Positions 46,291-56,528 of a stretch of 64,000 nucleotides of DNA are shown here, piece after piece. Numbering within the stretch: position 1 is the first letter of the stretch; every line of letters starts with the position of its first letter. The translations under genes were made by a program, and so were the position numbers. Source of the stretch: Pseudomonadota bacterium (GTDB lineage: Bacteria; Pseudomonadota; Alphaproteobacteria; Rhizobiales; Xanthobacteraceae). The DNA is taken from positions 1-64,000 of the forward strand of contig CAUJJN010000382.1 of assembly GCA_963204905.1 (NCBI GenBank). Reading direction: 5' to 3'. The notes below the pieces were generated by a model, which was not told the origin of the DNA, made no database searches, and saw nothing but the letters and a program-made list of their open reading frames with translations.

Positions 46291-46345
46291 GGTCATTTTG
46301 TCCATCTGAGCAGGACAGATTGTCCATAGATATCAATGATATAAT
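46291..46345 (+). promoter_or_regulatory. P2: paired activator sites next to a sigma-70-like -10 box, no sigma-54 promoter seen
   Basis: Left site GGTCATTTTGTCC (46291-46303), right site GGACAGATTGTCC (46313-46325), centres 22 bp apart. At the distance where the other promoters have GG-N10-GC there is none. Instead a perfect TATAAT (46340-46345) starts 15 bp after the right site, which would cover the -35 region. The regulator may therefore repress here or act with another sigma factor. Confidence 0.6.
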
Positions 46346-46390
46346 AAATTATCATGGAGGCAGAAGAATTTACAACATGGGAACTTGGCC

Positions 46391-48658
46391 ATGGCGGACG
46401 GCAAGGCGCGGTTCAAGACTTACAATCACCCCGCCGGGGGCTGGGGCGCGGCGGCGGCCACGACGAAGATCCTTCTCGAGCAGAGTGTTGTGACCAAGGG
46501 GTCGCGGGCCCTCCTCTCGATGAACCAGCCCGGCGGGTTCAAATGTCCGAGTTGCGCCTTTCCCGATGCCGAATGCAAGAAGACACTCGATTTCTGCGAG
46601 AACGGCGCCAAGGCGCTGGCATTCGAGGCGACGAAATTCCGTGTGACGCGCGAATTCTTCGAACAGCACACCGTTTCCGAGCTGATGGAGCAATCGGACC
46701 ATTGGCTCGAGATGCAGGGGCGTCTCACCGAACCGATGCGCTATGATGCTGCCTCGGACCGGTACGTTCCCTGCAGTTGGGACGATGCCTTCGCGCTGAT
46801 CAGCGAGCATCTGCGAGCTCTCGAAAGTCCACATCACGCGGAATTCTACACGTCTGGCCGCACGCCGAACGAAGCAGCCTTCCTCTATTCGATTTTCGTG
46901 CGCGAATTCGGGACGAACAATTTCCCTGACTGCTCGAACATGTGCCACGAGCCGACCAGCCGCGGCCTGCCGCCGTCGATCGGCATCGGCAAGGGCACCG
47001 TGATCCTGGAGGACTTCGACCACGCCGAAGCGATCTTCGTGATCGGCCAGAACACTGGCACGAACTCGCCGCGCATGATGAGCAATCTGGTCGAGGCGCG
47101 CAAACGCGGCGCACCAATCGTCGCCGTCAATCCGATGCCGGAGCGCGCTTTGGTGCGCTTCGCCGACCCGCAGGATGTCATCCAGATGGCAACCTTTGGT
47201 TCAACCAAGATCGCCAGCGAATTCGTCCACATCAAGATCGGCGGCGACCTCGCCCTGGTGAAGGGCATGATGAAGGTGATCTTCGAACGAGAAGCGTCCG
47301 GCGAACAGATCATCGACTGGGACTTCATCCGCGAGCATACAGTTGGCCTGGAGCCGATCCGCGCGGATGCCATCGCGCAGACATGGCGGGAACTGGAGCA
47401 GGCATCGGGGGTCGCGGAAGAACAGATTCGCCGCTGCGCTGAAATCTACATCCGCTCCAACGCGACGATGATCTGCTATGGCATGGGCATCACCCAGCAC
47501 CAGGAAGGATCGCGCCTGGTGCAGCAGCTGGTGAATCTGCTCCTGCTCAAGGGAAATTTCGGCAGGCCGGGTGCCGGCATTGCCCCCATTCGCGGGCATT
47601 CCAACGTGCAGGGTGATCGGACAGTCGGCATCGACGAACAGCCAAGCCAGGCTTATCTCGACCGCATTCGCGACGTATTCGGCTTTGAGCCGCCCCGAGC
47701 TCATGGCCATCACACCGTCGAGACCGTGGCCGCGGCGGTGGCGGGGACGGCCAAGGTGTTCATCGGCCTGGGCGGTAATTTTGTTCGCGCGGTCCCTGAC
47801 ACCGAGCGCTCCTACGCCGCGATGCGCCAGCTCGCTCTCACTGTTGCGATCACCACCAAGCTCAATCGCGGACATCTGGTCCACGGCCGCGATGCCTTGA
47901 TGTTGCCGGTCATCGCTCGCTCGGAGATGATCTCGACTGGCGCCGGCGAACAGTTCGTGACGATCGAGGATTCCATGTCGAATGTCACCGCGTCGCGTGG
48001 CGTGCTGACGCCAGCAAGCCCGCACCTCTTGCCGGAAGTGGAAATCGTGTGCCGGATGGCGCTCGCCACCCTGCCGGGGAGCAAGGTGGACTGGAAGAGC
48101 TATATCGATGATTACGAACTGATCCGTGACAAGATCGCGGAGGTTTATCCGGAGATTTACAGCGACTTCTCAGAGCGCATCAAGAACCCGAGAGGCTTTC
48201 ATCTCGATATCCCGCCGCGCCGCCGGGTCTGGCCGACACCAAACGGCAAGGCGAATTTCCAGCCGCTACCTGGCCTCGAAGTGAATGTGCCAGTTGCCGA
48301 TCCGGCGATGCTTCGTCTTGCGACGGTGCGCTCGCACGATCAGTTCAACACGACGATCTATAGTAACAACGACCGTTATCGCGGGGTCTACAATGACCGC
48401 ATGATCGTCTTCATGAATGCCGACGACCGCGCCGAGCGCGGGCTTGCGAGCGGCGCCAGCGTGGCGATGGAGACGATCAGCAACGATGGCGTGCAGAGGC
48501 GCGTCGATGGGCTGACAGTGCTCGACTATCCAATGCCGCGCGGCTCGATCGCCGGATATTACCCGGAACTTAATCCGCTCCTGCCACTCGACTACTACGA
48601 CAAGATCAGCGGCACACCAGCCGCGAAGTCGATCCCTGTGCGCGTTATCGCCGCGTAA
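46391..48658 (+). CDS. FdhF/YdeP-type molybdopterin oxidoreductase
   Basis: 755 residues from the ATG at 46391 (TTG at 46385 is possible). It has the molybdopterin oxidoreductase fold with GQNTGTNSPRMMSNLVEARK and a C-terminal dinucleotide-binding domain. The N-terminus has GGFKCPSCAFPD in place of the four-Cys 4Fe-4S motif of true formate dehydrogenases, which is typical of the YdeP branch (acid resistance in E. coli). No signal peptide is seen, so it should be cytoplasmic. The substrate is unproven; formate is possible, and an NAD-formate dehydrogenase occurs at 61707. Monocistronic, behind P2. Confidence 0.88.
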   Translation: MADGKARFKTYNHPAGGWGAAAATTKILLEQSVVTKGSRALLSMNQPGGFKCPSCAFPDAECKKTLDFCENGAKALAFEATKFRVTREFFEQHTVSELMEQSDHWLEMQGRLTEPMRYDAASDRYVPCSWDDAFALISEHLRALESPHHAEFYTSGRTPNEAAFLYSIFVREFGTNNFPDCSNMCHEPTSRGLPPSIGIGKGTVILEDFDHAEAIFVIGQNTGTNSPRMMSNLVEARKRGAPIVAVNPMPERALVRFADPQDVIQMATFGSTKIASEFVHIKIGGDLALVKGMMKVIFEREASGEQIIDWDFIREHTVGLEPIRADAIAQTWRELEQASGVAEEQIRRCAEIYIRSNATMICYGMGITQHQEGSRLVQQLVNLLLLKGNFGRPGAGIAPIRGHSNVQGDRTVGIDEQPSQAYLDRIRDVFGFEPPRAHGHHTVETVAAAVAGTAKVFIGLGGNFVRAVPDTERSYAAMRQLALTVAITTKLNRGHLVHGRDALMLPVIARSEMISTGAGEQFVTIEDSMSNVTASRGVLTPASPHLLPEVEIVCRMALATLPGSKVDWKSYIDDYELIRDKIAEVYPEIYSDFSERIKNPRGFHLDIPPRRRVWPTPNGKANFQPLPGLEVNVPVADPAMLRLATVRSHDQFNTTIYSNNDRYRGVYNDRMIVFMNADDRAERGLASGASVAMETISNDGVQRRVDGLTVLDYPMPRGSIAGYYPELNPLLPLDYYDKISGTPAAKSIPVRVIAA

Positions 48659-48923
48659 GACGGCGACGCGCCTGGCAGCACGTCGGCATTGCGCGCGCTT
48701 GAGAATTTGTAACCGCAGCTCCGGCTTCATCGGCCGACATGTCGCCGGGATCGCGCCTGCTGGAAAGCGCCGTGGTCTGTTGACTCGATGGCGAGGGCAT
48801 TCAATTGTTCGCCGAGATCGACCGCGATTACTTCACGATGATTACTTCACGATCATGGGTCTGCCATGGCTTGTGGTCCTTGGCGAGTTGCCGCGCCTAA
48901 GAGCTGTCCACTGTTGAGTGGGC

Positions 48924-49026
48924 GGTCATTTTGTCCGTCTGATGTTGGACAACTTGACCATGCATTGCCGTTGCCGAGCGGCAGAGCATTGAAATCGCGC
49001 ATCTTTCGATCTGGCACGCTGATTGC
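48924..49026 (+). promoter_or_regulatory. P3: paired activator sites and sigma-54 promoter of grpE
   Basis: GGTCATTTTGTCC (48924-48936) and GGACAACTTGACC (48947-48959), centres 23 bp apart; sigma-54 promoter TGGCACGCTGATTGC (49012-49026) with GG beginning 54 bp after the right site. The grpE start is 162 bp beyond the -12 element. The 529 bp between 48658 and 49188 hold no other gene. Confidence 0.87.
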
Positions 49027-49187
49027 GTTCGCTTTGAACGGAATACGCAGCGCGCCGGCGCAAAGTGACGGATGAAGTACGAGGCAATGAAGCCGCGCCT
49101 TGCACAAGGCGCTATGGCCATCGTTCTCGATGGCGCACTGAGGGCGTCGCGCAAAATGCCCGGCAATCGTGACAATAGAGGCTCGCC

Positions 49188-49838
49188 ATGACAAACAATT
49201 CACCGCCGCACCGTGCAGACCGCCGCTCGCAAAATGACCCCGATGGGGACAAGCCGTCTCACGCTACTGACCCTGCCGCAGCCCTGAAGCCCGAAGCTGA
49301 CAACGCAGCCGCTGCGTCGGAAGCCAAGGCCGCACCTGCCGGCGCTGAGGCGGGCGGGGCCGCGGAAGATGCACACGAGCTTACCGCGCGCCTCCAGGCC
49401 GAAAACGCGAACCTGAAAGATCGCTTGCTGCGCGCCCTGGCGGAGGCCGAAAACGTCCGGCGTCGCTCCGAGCGCGATTTGAACGACATGCGCCAATACG
49501 CGGTGACGAAGCTTGCCGGCGACATGGCGAATGTTGCCAACAATCTGGAGCGTGCCTTGAGCAGTTTGCCGTCGGAGCTTCGCGCCGGTGAAGGTGCGCT
49601 CAAGACTTTCGTGGAAGGTGTCGAACTCACGGAGAAAGAACTTATCCGCTCGCTCGAAGCGCATGGTGTCAAAAAGATCGACCCAACGGGAACGCGCTTC
49701 GATCCGAATCTCCACGAAGCCTTGTTCACCGTTCAGGATCCGTCTGTCCCGAGCGGAACGGTTACGACCGTGGTTCAGCCTGGCTATACGATCGGGTCGC
49801 GCCCGTTGAGGCCAGCCAAGGTTGGTGTCGCGAGCTAA
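49188..49838 (+). CDS. grpE: GrpE nucleotide exchange factor
   Basis: 216 residues. An Ala/Asp-rich disordered N-terminus is followed by the long coiled coil (LTARLQAENANLKDRLLRAL, AEAENVRRRSERDLNDMRQY) and the C-terminal beta wing PNLHEALFTVQDPSVPSG. It releases ADP from DnaK and serves as the thermosensor of that cycle. Here it has its own sigma-54 promoter P3 and stands before dnaK, separated by another sigma-54 promoter. Probably an accessory copy in addition to a housekeeping grpE elsewhere. Confidence 0.95.
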   Translation: MTNNSPPHRADRRSQNDPDGDKPSHATDPAAALKPEADNAAAASEAKAAPAGAEAGGAAEDAHELTARLQAENANLKDRLLRALAEAENVRRRSERDLNDMRQYAVTKLAGDMANVANNLERALSSLPSELRAGEGALKTFVEGVELTEKELIRSLEAHGVKKIDPTGTRFDPNLHEALFTVQDPSVPSGTVTTVVQPGYTIGSRPLRPAKVGVAS

Positions 49839-49993
49839 GCACGCGACGTACCGGCCAGGAATCTTACCAGCCACCTGTGGTCAGGCCTGCGGCAGGGGGC
49901 GCCCGAAAGCCGGTAAATCACGATGTATCCAATCGGCCCGAACCGCCCCCCTGTCCCTGATTGTTTCCAATCTTTCTTAAGCCTTCACCCGAA

Positions 49994-50096
49994 GGACATT
50001 TTGTCTTTGAGGCTTTGGACAACTTGTCTCGGGTTTGCTGAACTCTCGACTTAACCCTTTGAATTTTCGCCGCTTTGGAACTGGCACATGTGTTGC
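49994..50096 (+). promoter_or_regulatory. P4: paired activator sites and sigma-54 promoter of dnaK
   Basis: GGACATTTTGTCT (49994-50006) and GGACAACTTGTCT (50017-50029), centres 23 bp apart; sigma-54 promoter TGGCACATGTGTTGC (50082-50096), GG beginning 54 bp after the right site. I find no CIRCE or sigma-32 box in this region. Confidence 0.87.
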
Positions 50097-50107
50097 TCTT
50101 TCTCTTC

Positions 50108-50429
50108 CGCGCAACAGCACGAGCAACCCGTCAAGAAAAGCAGCAGGCGGCGACAGATGGCGAGATTTCCTACAATCCTTGGGCAAGTTGGCGACAGCAT
50201 TCTGCGAAATCACGCGTCGAAGGCACTCTTCCACACGCCCTTCGTCCACGCGCCCTTCGCGTAGAGCGCGTCTGCTTGCATTGGGGTCGGGCGTCAATCG
50301 GCCGGCCTGTTTTTCGAGCGATCAGCGATCTCCACCAACTCCATCGCCAGTCGCTCTTGTTCGGAGAAGTTCCCGAATTCAACCACAAAGATCCACAAAG
50401 CTAGAGCAGTTTTTTCAGAGGAGCATGGC
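50108..50429 (+). other. Long 5' leader of dnaK mRNA
   Basis: If transcription starts about 12 bp after the -12 element, the dnaK message has an untranslated leader of about 320 nt. No convincing small gene lies in it. It could hold an RNA thermometer or other translational control, but I could not establish a specific fold by eye. Confidence 0.4.
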
Positions 50430-52322
<1,893 letters not shown>

Positions 52323-52344
52323 CGACAAAGCAATGCCGAAACTT

Positions 52345-52398
52345 CCAAACCGAGGAGGCATCCAGTTGTTTCAACAACTCGCAACCTCCCCGGTTTGG
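52345..52398 (+). terminator. Large branched hairpin after dnaK
   Basis: Arms CCAAACCGAGGAGG (52345-52358) and CCTCCCCGGTTTGG (52385-52398) pair with one mismatch and enclose a second hairpin GTTGTT-TC-AACAAC (52365-52378). No T-run follows, so it may be an attenuator, an mRNA-stability element or processing site between dnaK and the DUF992 gene rather than a strong terminator. Confidence 0.45.
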
Positions 52399-52464
52399 CC
52401 ACGACCTCGAAAAGCAATTTTCCCTGGAGGCATGGCGCCTTCAGATTACCCGGAGCGTATCCTT

Positions 52465-52968
52465 ATGAAACGATACTACTCGACCGCCGCTATGCTCGCG
52501 CTTGGAACAATGCTGAGTGCACTCGGCTCAACTGCGCATGCGCAGCAATCGGCCCCTCCGCCCGTGCAGAAGGTGCAGGTCGGCGTGCTTGAATGCAAAG
52601 GCGGCCCGACCATTGGATTCATCGTCGGCGCGGTTACCAATCTCGCCTGCGTCTTGCGCATCAACGGGGTACCCGAAGACTACTACATCGCGACGATTCA
52701 GAAGGTCGGCATCGACATCGGCATTACCGAGAGCACCGCGCTCGCATGGGCAGTGTTTGCCCCCGTCGCCCAGCCCGGCCGCGGTGATATCGCGGGGACC
52801 TATACCGGCGTCGATGCCATGGCTGCAGCAGTCGTCGGAGTAGGCGGCAATGTGCTTCTGGGTGGTTCGAACAACAGCATTGCGCTACAGCCTGTCAGCG
52901 TGGAAGCTACAACCGGCGTGATCATCGCCGCAGGGCTGGAGAGCATGACCCTTCAGCCAGGTCGTTGA
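52465..52968 (+). CDS. DUF992 family exported protein
   Basis: 167 residues from the ATG at 52465 (GGAG 9 bp before). Signal peptide MKRYYSTAAMLALGTMLSAL ending at AHA-QQ. The mature part contains VGVLECKGGPTIGFIVGAV, NGVPEDYYIATIQKVGIDIG and a Gly-rich C-terminus (VVGVGGNVLLGGSNNSIALQ), matching DUF992, a periplasmic family common in Rhizobiales with no known function. Located between dnaK and the J-protein gene, it may be an envelope stress component. Confidence 0.85.
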   Translation: MKRYYSTAAMLALGTMLSALGSTAHAQQSAPPPVQKVQVGVLECKGGPTIGFIVGAVTNLACVLRINGVPEDYYIATIQKVGIDIGITESTALAWAVFAPVAQPGRGDIAGTYTGVDAMAAAVVGVGGNVLLGGSNNSIALQPVSVEATTGVIIAAGLESMTLQPGR

Positions 52969-53201
52969 TACCGCGGGGCACCGCAGGTCGGGCTGGGGCG
53001 AACGATGTTCCTGGCCCGACCGCCGAACAGATACTCGTTCTCGGCGAGGCAACTACGTCTTTTCGATCGCCATAGACCCGCAGGCATGGGAGCAGGACAC
53101 GGAGAAGCCAATTGAACATCCTGATGATCGAACCCACGCGGCGACATGCGGACAAACAATGCCGGCGCGAACATCCCATGCTTTGGTTCGGGGGACAGTG
53201 A

Positions 53202-54110
53202 GTGGCTACGAACCCGTATGACGTATTGGGCGTTTCTGCTTCGGCGTCGGCCGCCGACATTCAGAAGGCCTACCGCAAGCTTGCGAAGAAACTGCACCCG
53301 GACCTGAACCCTGGCGACAAAGCCGCCGAGGAGAAGTTCAAGGAGGTAGCGGGTGCCTATGACCTGCTCGGCGATGCCGACAAACGCAAGCGCTTCGATA
53401 GCGGCGAGATCGATTCGACGGGCGCCGAACGTCCCCAGCATTCCTATTACCGGGACTACGCCGATGACGGCGATTCCCATCGGTATTCCAACGGCGCCGG
53501 CTTCGCCGACTTCATGGACTCTGACGACGCGTTCGCCGAGCTGTTCAGGCGCGGTCAGCGCGCCCGGGCGAACCGTCGCGGCGAAGACATGCATTTTCGG
53601 CTGCCCATCGAATTTGTCGAATCCATCACCGGGGCGACCAAGCGGATTACGCTTCCCGACGGCGGCACGCTCGAGGTTAAGATTCCTGCGGGCCTCATCG
53701 ACGGGCAGACCCTGCGCCTGAAGGGCAAAGGCGCTCCGGGCACCGGCACGGGCGGCCCGGGCGATGCCCTGATCGATGTCGAGGTCATGCCGGATCGCCG
53801 TTTCATACGCGACGGTGACGACATCAGGATCGAGGTACCGGTATCGCTTTCCGAGGCTGTTCTGGGCGGCCGGATACGCGTGCCAACGCCGACAGGTGAC
53901 GTGACCATGGCCATTCCGAAGGGATCGAACAGCGGAACCACCTTGCGCCTCAAAGGCAAGGGCGCACCGCTCCGCGGAGGTGGCAGTGGCGATGAGTTCG
54001 TGACGCTGAAGGTGGTTCTGCCGAAATCACCCGATCCGGCGCTCGAGGCGTTTGTCGAAGGCTGGGCCAAAGGCAAAGAGTTCAACCCGCGCGAAGGCAA
54101 TCCGGCATGA
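53202..54110 (+). CDS. cbpA: CbpA-type DnaJ co-chaperone
   Basis: 302 residues, GTG start behind GGGGGA. The J domain (residues 1-70) has the HPD motif in [18 protein letters not shown]. There is no zinc-finger Cys repeat; the two C-terminal client-binding beta domains follow ([34 protein letters not shown]). This is the CbpA class, not housekeeping DnaJ. Its stop overlaps cbpM by 4 bp. It stimulates DnaK ATPase and is held in check by CbpM. Confidence 0.92.
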   Translation: MATNPYDVLGVSASASAADIQKAYRKLAKKLHPDLNPGDKAAEEKFKEVAGAYDLLGDADKRKRFDSGEIDSTGAERPQHSYYRDYADDGDSHRYSNGAGFADFMDSDDAFAELFRRGQRARANRRGEDMHFRLPIEFVESITGATKRITLPDGGTLEVKIPAGLIDGQTLRLKGKGAPGTGTGGPGDALIDVEVMPDRRFIRDGDDIRIEVPVSLSEAVLGGRIRVPTPTGDVTMAIPKGSNSGTTLRLKGKGAPLRGGGSGDEFVTLKVVLPKSPDPALEAFVEGWAKGKEFNPREGNPA

Positions 54111-54397
54111 CGTTGAGCAAGCAACAATTTTTGACGACCTCGGGACTGCGGGTGCACACCCTTGAGCTTTGGCTCGAGCAGCAATGGCTCATTCCGGTGG
54201 AGACGACGGACGACGGGGCAACCTTCTCGGATGTCGATGTCGCTCGTGCGCGGTTGATCTTGAATCTCAAGGACGACTTCGGGATCAATGACGAGGGCAT
54301 CGACGTCATCCTTCATCTCCTCGATCAACTTCATGGCGCCAGGCAAGCCATGGCGGTGTTGCGCGCAGCTGGCACCGATCGACCTGGAGACGCCTGA
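54107..54397 (+). CDS. cbpM: CbpM chaperone modulator
   Basis: 96 residues of the MerR-like CbpM family: [20 protein letters not shown] and [26 protein letters not shown]. CbpM binds the J domain of CbpA and blocks its action. The ATGA overlap with cbpA implies coupled, stoichiometric synthesis. A full DnaK-CbpA-CbpM set under one regulon points to tunable chaperone capacity. Confidence 0.9.
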   Translation: MTLSKQQFLTTSGLRVHTLELWLEQQWLIPVETTDDGATFSDVDVARARLILNLKDDFGINDEGIDVILHLLDQLHGARQAMAVLRAAGTDRPGDA

Positions 54398-54446
54398 ACA
54401 TTATTCGGTTCGTCGGCGGGCCGACGGTATAGGAGCAGGTAGATCG

Positions 54447-54683
54447 ATGGCGGGAACAGCCTCATCCAACGGATCAATCGAGACGCTTGTTCTCCAGGCG
54501 CTCGTGCGCAAGCTCGTTCAAACGAAGGTGCTGAGCCGGGACGACGTGACCGCCCTTCTCACCGATGCGGCGACGCGCCTGAACATCGATGGATCTCCTC
54601 AAACGCCGCGCGCGGCGGCCACCATCGTCGGGGAAGATTTGCTACCCACGTATCTGGACGACGCCGGCTTCTCACGCCCCTAG
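54447..54683 (+). CDS. Small helical protein of unknown function
   Basis: 78 residues; AGGAG lies 11 bp before the ATG. It is predicted mostly helical (ETLVLQALVRKLVQTKVLSR and DDVTALLTDAATRLN), soluble, with no family I recognise. It follows cbpM by 49 bp and probably ends the dnaK operon. A role beside the chaperones is only inferred from position. Confidence 0.6.
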   Translation: MAGTASSNGSIETLVLQALVRKLVQTKVLSRDDVTALLTDAATRLNIDGSPQTPRAAATIVGEDLLPTYLDDAGFSRP

Positions 54684-54960
54684 TTGCGGAGCGCCCAGTG
54701 GACGTGGCGATCACCCAATATCAGGTCCATTGCGACAAGACGCGGCCCACACCGATATTGCGGTTGATCGGGGTGACTGCGTCAATCTCGATGTTGCGGC
54801 AATTGCAGATCGACAACGGTGCGCCATCAAATATTGTCGATGATAGAGCGCTGTACTTGATAACGCACCTGCTATTATGCGGATTTATAAGCGATTTCTT
54901 CGTCAAACAGGTTTCTGCGAAAGACTGGATGACAGTCAGTGACTAGCGGATGAGCGCGCA

Positions 54961-55104
54961 TTGAAGCACGGGGATCGTCTTGCGGCCGATGCCAAAGCCG
55001 TCGCGACCGGACGTTTTGGCATCGGCAGATTGCTTGCCTGGTTCGCGGCTTCGTTCGGCATGGGACTATCCATTGCACTGGAGAAGGCGATCGCATTGTT
55101 TTGA
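54961..55104 (+). CDS. Possible 47-residue membrane-anchored small protein
   Basis: A TTG start gives a short basic N-terminus and one hydrophobic helix (GIGRLLAWFAASFGMGLSIA), ending 35 bp before the response regulator. Start codon is weak and no ribosome binding site is evident, so this is tentative. The preceding 54698-54946 stretch has an 82-codon frame I do not trust. Confidence 0.3.
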   Translation: MKHGDRLAADAKAVATGRFGIGRLLAWFAASFGMGLSIALEKAIALF

Positions 55105-55139
55105 GATGAGCGCCTGGCAGGCGCCTGGAGTAAGCATGA

Positions 55140-56528
55140 ATGTCTGGAGAAACCCATCGCGAAGACGCTGAGCCGCCTGTCGCCCCTGAATTCGGGCCCT
55201 GGCTCGCTCAGGCCTCCATACTGATCGTTGATGACGAGCCCGGGATCCGCAATTTCCTGGTCAAGATGCTGCGCCCACGCTGCAAGCTCATCTGCGAGGC
55301 CGCCGACGCCAGGGAAGCATCGAGAAAGCTCGACGAGCAACATTTCGATGTCGTGATCCTGGACAATGTCATGCCGGGCAAAACAGGCCTGGATTGGCTC
55401 GCCGAGCAGCGCGCCATCGGCTTCTTCGCCGATGTGATCCTGATGACCGCCTATGCCGATCTGGATACCGCGATCGGCGCCTTGCGCATCGGCGTCATTG
55501 ATTTTGTCATCAAGCCGTTCCGGTCGAATCAATTGCTCAACGCGATCGCACGCTGTCTCGACCGTGCGCGACTGGAGCGCGAAAACTACGTCCTGCGCCA
55601 TGAGAGGCAGTTGCCCTCCCGCCAGCTCTATTTGCGCGACAAATTGCTCGGCACGTCGCCGGCAATCGACCAGGTACGCAAGACGATCGCGAGGGTCGCG
55701 CCGTTGCCGACATCGATCCTGCTGACAGGCGAATCGGGAACGGGCAAGGAGGTCGCGGCCAGATCAATCCACTCGCTGTCGAACCGGGCCGACAAGCTGT
55801 TCGTCCCGGTCAACTGCGCCGCCATTCCAGCCGATATGCTGGAAAGCGAGCTTTTCGGTCATGTGAAAGGCGCCTTTACCGGCGCTGGCAAGGCGCGTGA
55901 AGGCCTTTTCATGTCCGCCGAAGGCGGAACGCTGTTCCTGGACGAGATCGGCGAACTCCCATTCCATATCCAGAGCAAGCTGCTGCGTGCACTCGAGGAG
56001 CGCAAGGTTCGTCCGGTCGGCTCGGAACGGGAAATCCCGGTCGACGCCCGCTTCGTCTTCGCCACGAACGTCGACCTTGAGGCGGGTGCTGCGGCCGGAT
56101 CGTTCCGTGCCGATCTCTACTATCGCATCAACATCATGCAGATCCATTTGCCGGCGCTTCGGGAGCGCGAGCAGGACGTACTCGAACTCGCCGAGCTGTT
56201 CATGCGTGAGATTTCGGGCTCGCTGGGCATGCCCGCCATTGCCATCGACGGTGGGATGCGCGCCTTTCTCTCGCGCTATGACTGGCCCGGCAACATCCGC
56301 GAACTGCGCAACCTGATCGAGCGCACTGTCATTCTCGGCGAATTCCGGGAAGACCACTTGAAGCCACGCGCGCACCTGGGGACTGACAGCGTCACGCTTG
56401 CCGATGTCGAGCGGCGGCACATCCTGTTCGTGCTTCACGAAGCCGGCGGCGACCGCGAGGAGGCCGCGCGGCGGCTCGGCATTTCCCGCAAGACGATCGA
56501 TCGAAAATGCGCAAGCTGGCAGTCTTGA
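55140..56528 (+). CDS. Sigma-54-dependent response regulator (NtrC family)
   Basis: 462 residues in three domains. Receiver (about 22-140): acidic pair in ILIVDDEPG, phospho-acceptor Asp in DVVILDNVMPG. AAA+ domain: Walker A GESGTGKE (about 203), sigma-54 contact loop GAFTGA (about 244-249), Walker B GTLFLDEIGELP, Arg fingers near the C-terminal WPGNIRELRN. Fis-type helix-turn-helix: DREEAARRLGISRKTIDRK. The helix-turn-helix and the six sigma-54 promoters around it make it the natural activator at the GGACA-N3-TGTCC site pairs. GGAG 9 bp before the ATG. It overlaps the kinase gene by 22 bp. No activator site lies before its own start, so it is probably made constitutively. Confidence 0.93.
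   Translation: MSGETHREDAEPPVAPEFGPWLAQASILIVDDEPGIRNFLVKMLRPRCKLICEAADAREASRKLDEQHFDVVILDNVMPGKTGLDWLAEQRAIGFFADVILMTAYADLDTAIGALRIGVIDFVIKPFRSNQLLNAIARCLDRARLERENYVLRHERQLPSRQLYLRDKLLGTSPAIDQVRKTIARVAPLPTSILLTGESGTGKEVAARSIHSLSNRADKLFVPVNCAAIPADMLESELFGHVKGAFTGAGKAREGLFMSAEGGTLFLDEIGELPFHIQSKLLRALEERKVRPVGSEREIPVDARFVFATNVDLEAGAAAGSFRADLYYRINIMQIHLPALREREQDVLELAELFMREISGSLGMPAIAIDGGMRAFLSRYDWPGNIRELRNLIERTVILGEFREDHLKPRAHLGTDSVTLADVERRHILFVLHEAGGDREEAARRLGISRKTIDRKCASWQS

Noticed and set aside
46345..46400. A sigma-54 promoter for the molybdopterin oxidoreductase
   Set aside because: Scanning for GG-N10-GC at the expected spacing gave only poor matches (for example TGGGAACTTGG); the TATAAT box is the better candidate.
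49849..49915. Inverted repeat TACCGGC / GCCGGTA after grpE as terminator
   Set aside because: Loop of more than 50 nt and no T-run; too weak to call.
54698..54946. 82-codon frame between the chaperone operon and the regulator
   Set aside because: GTG start without a ribosome binding site, lower GC at its end and no family recognised; not strong enough to list as a gene.
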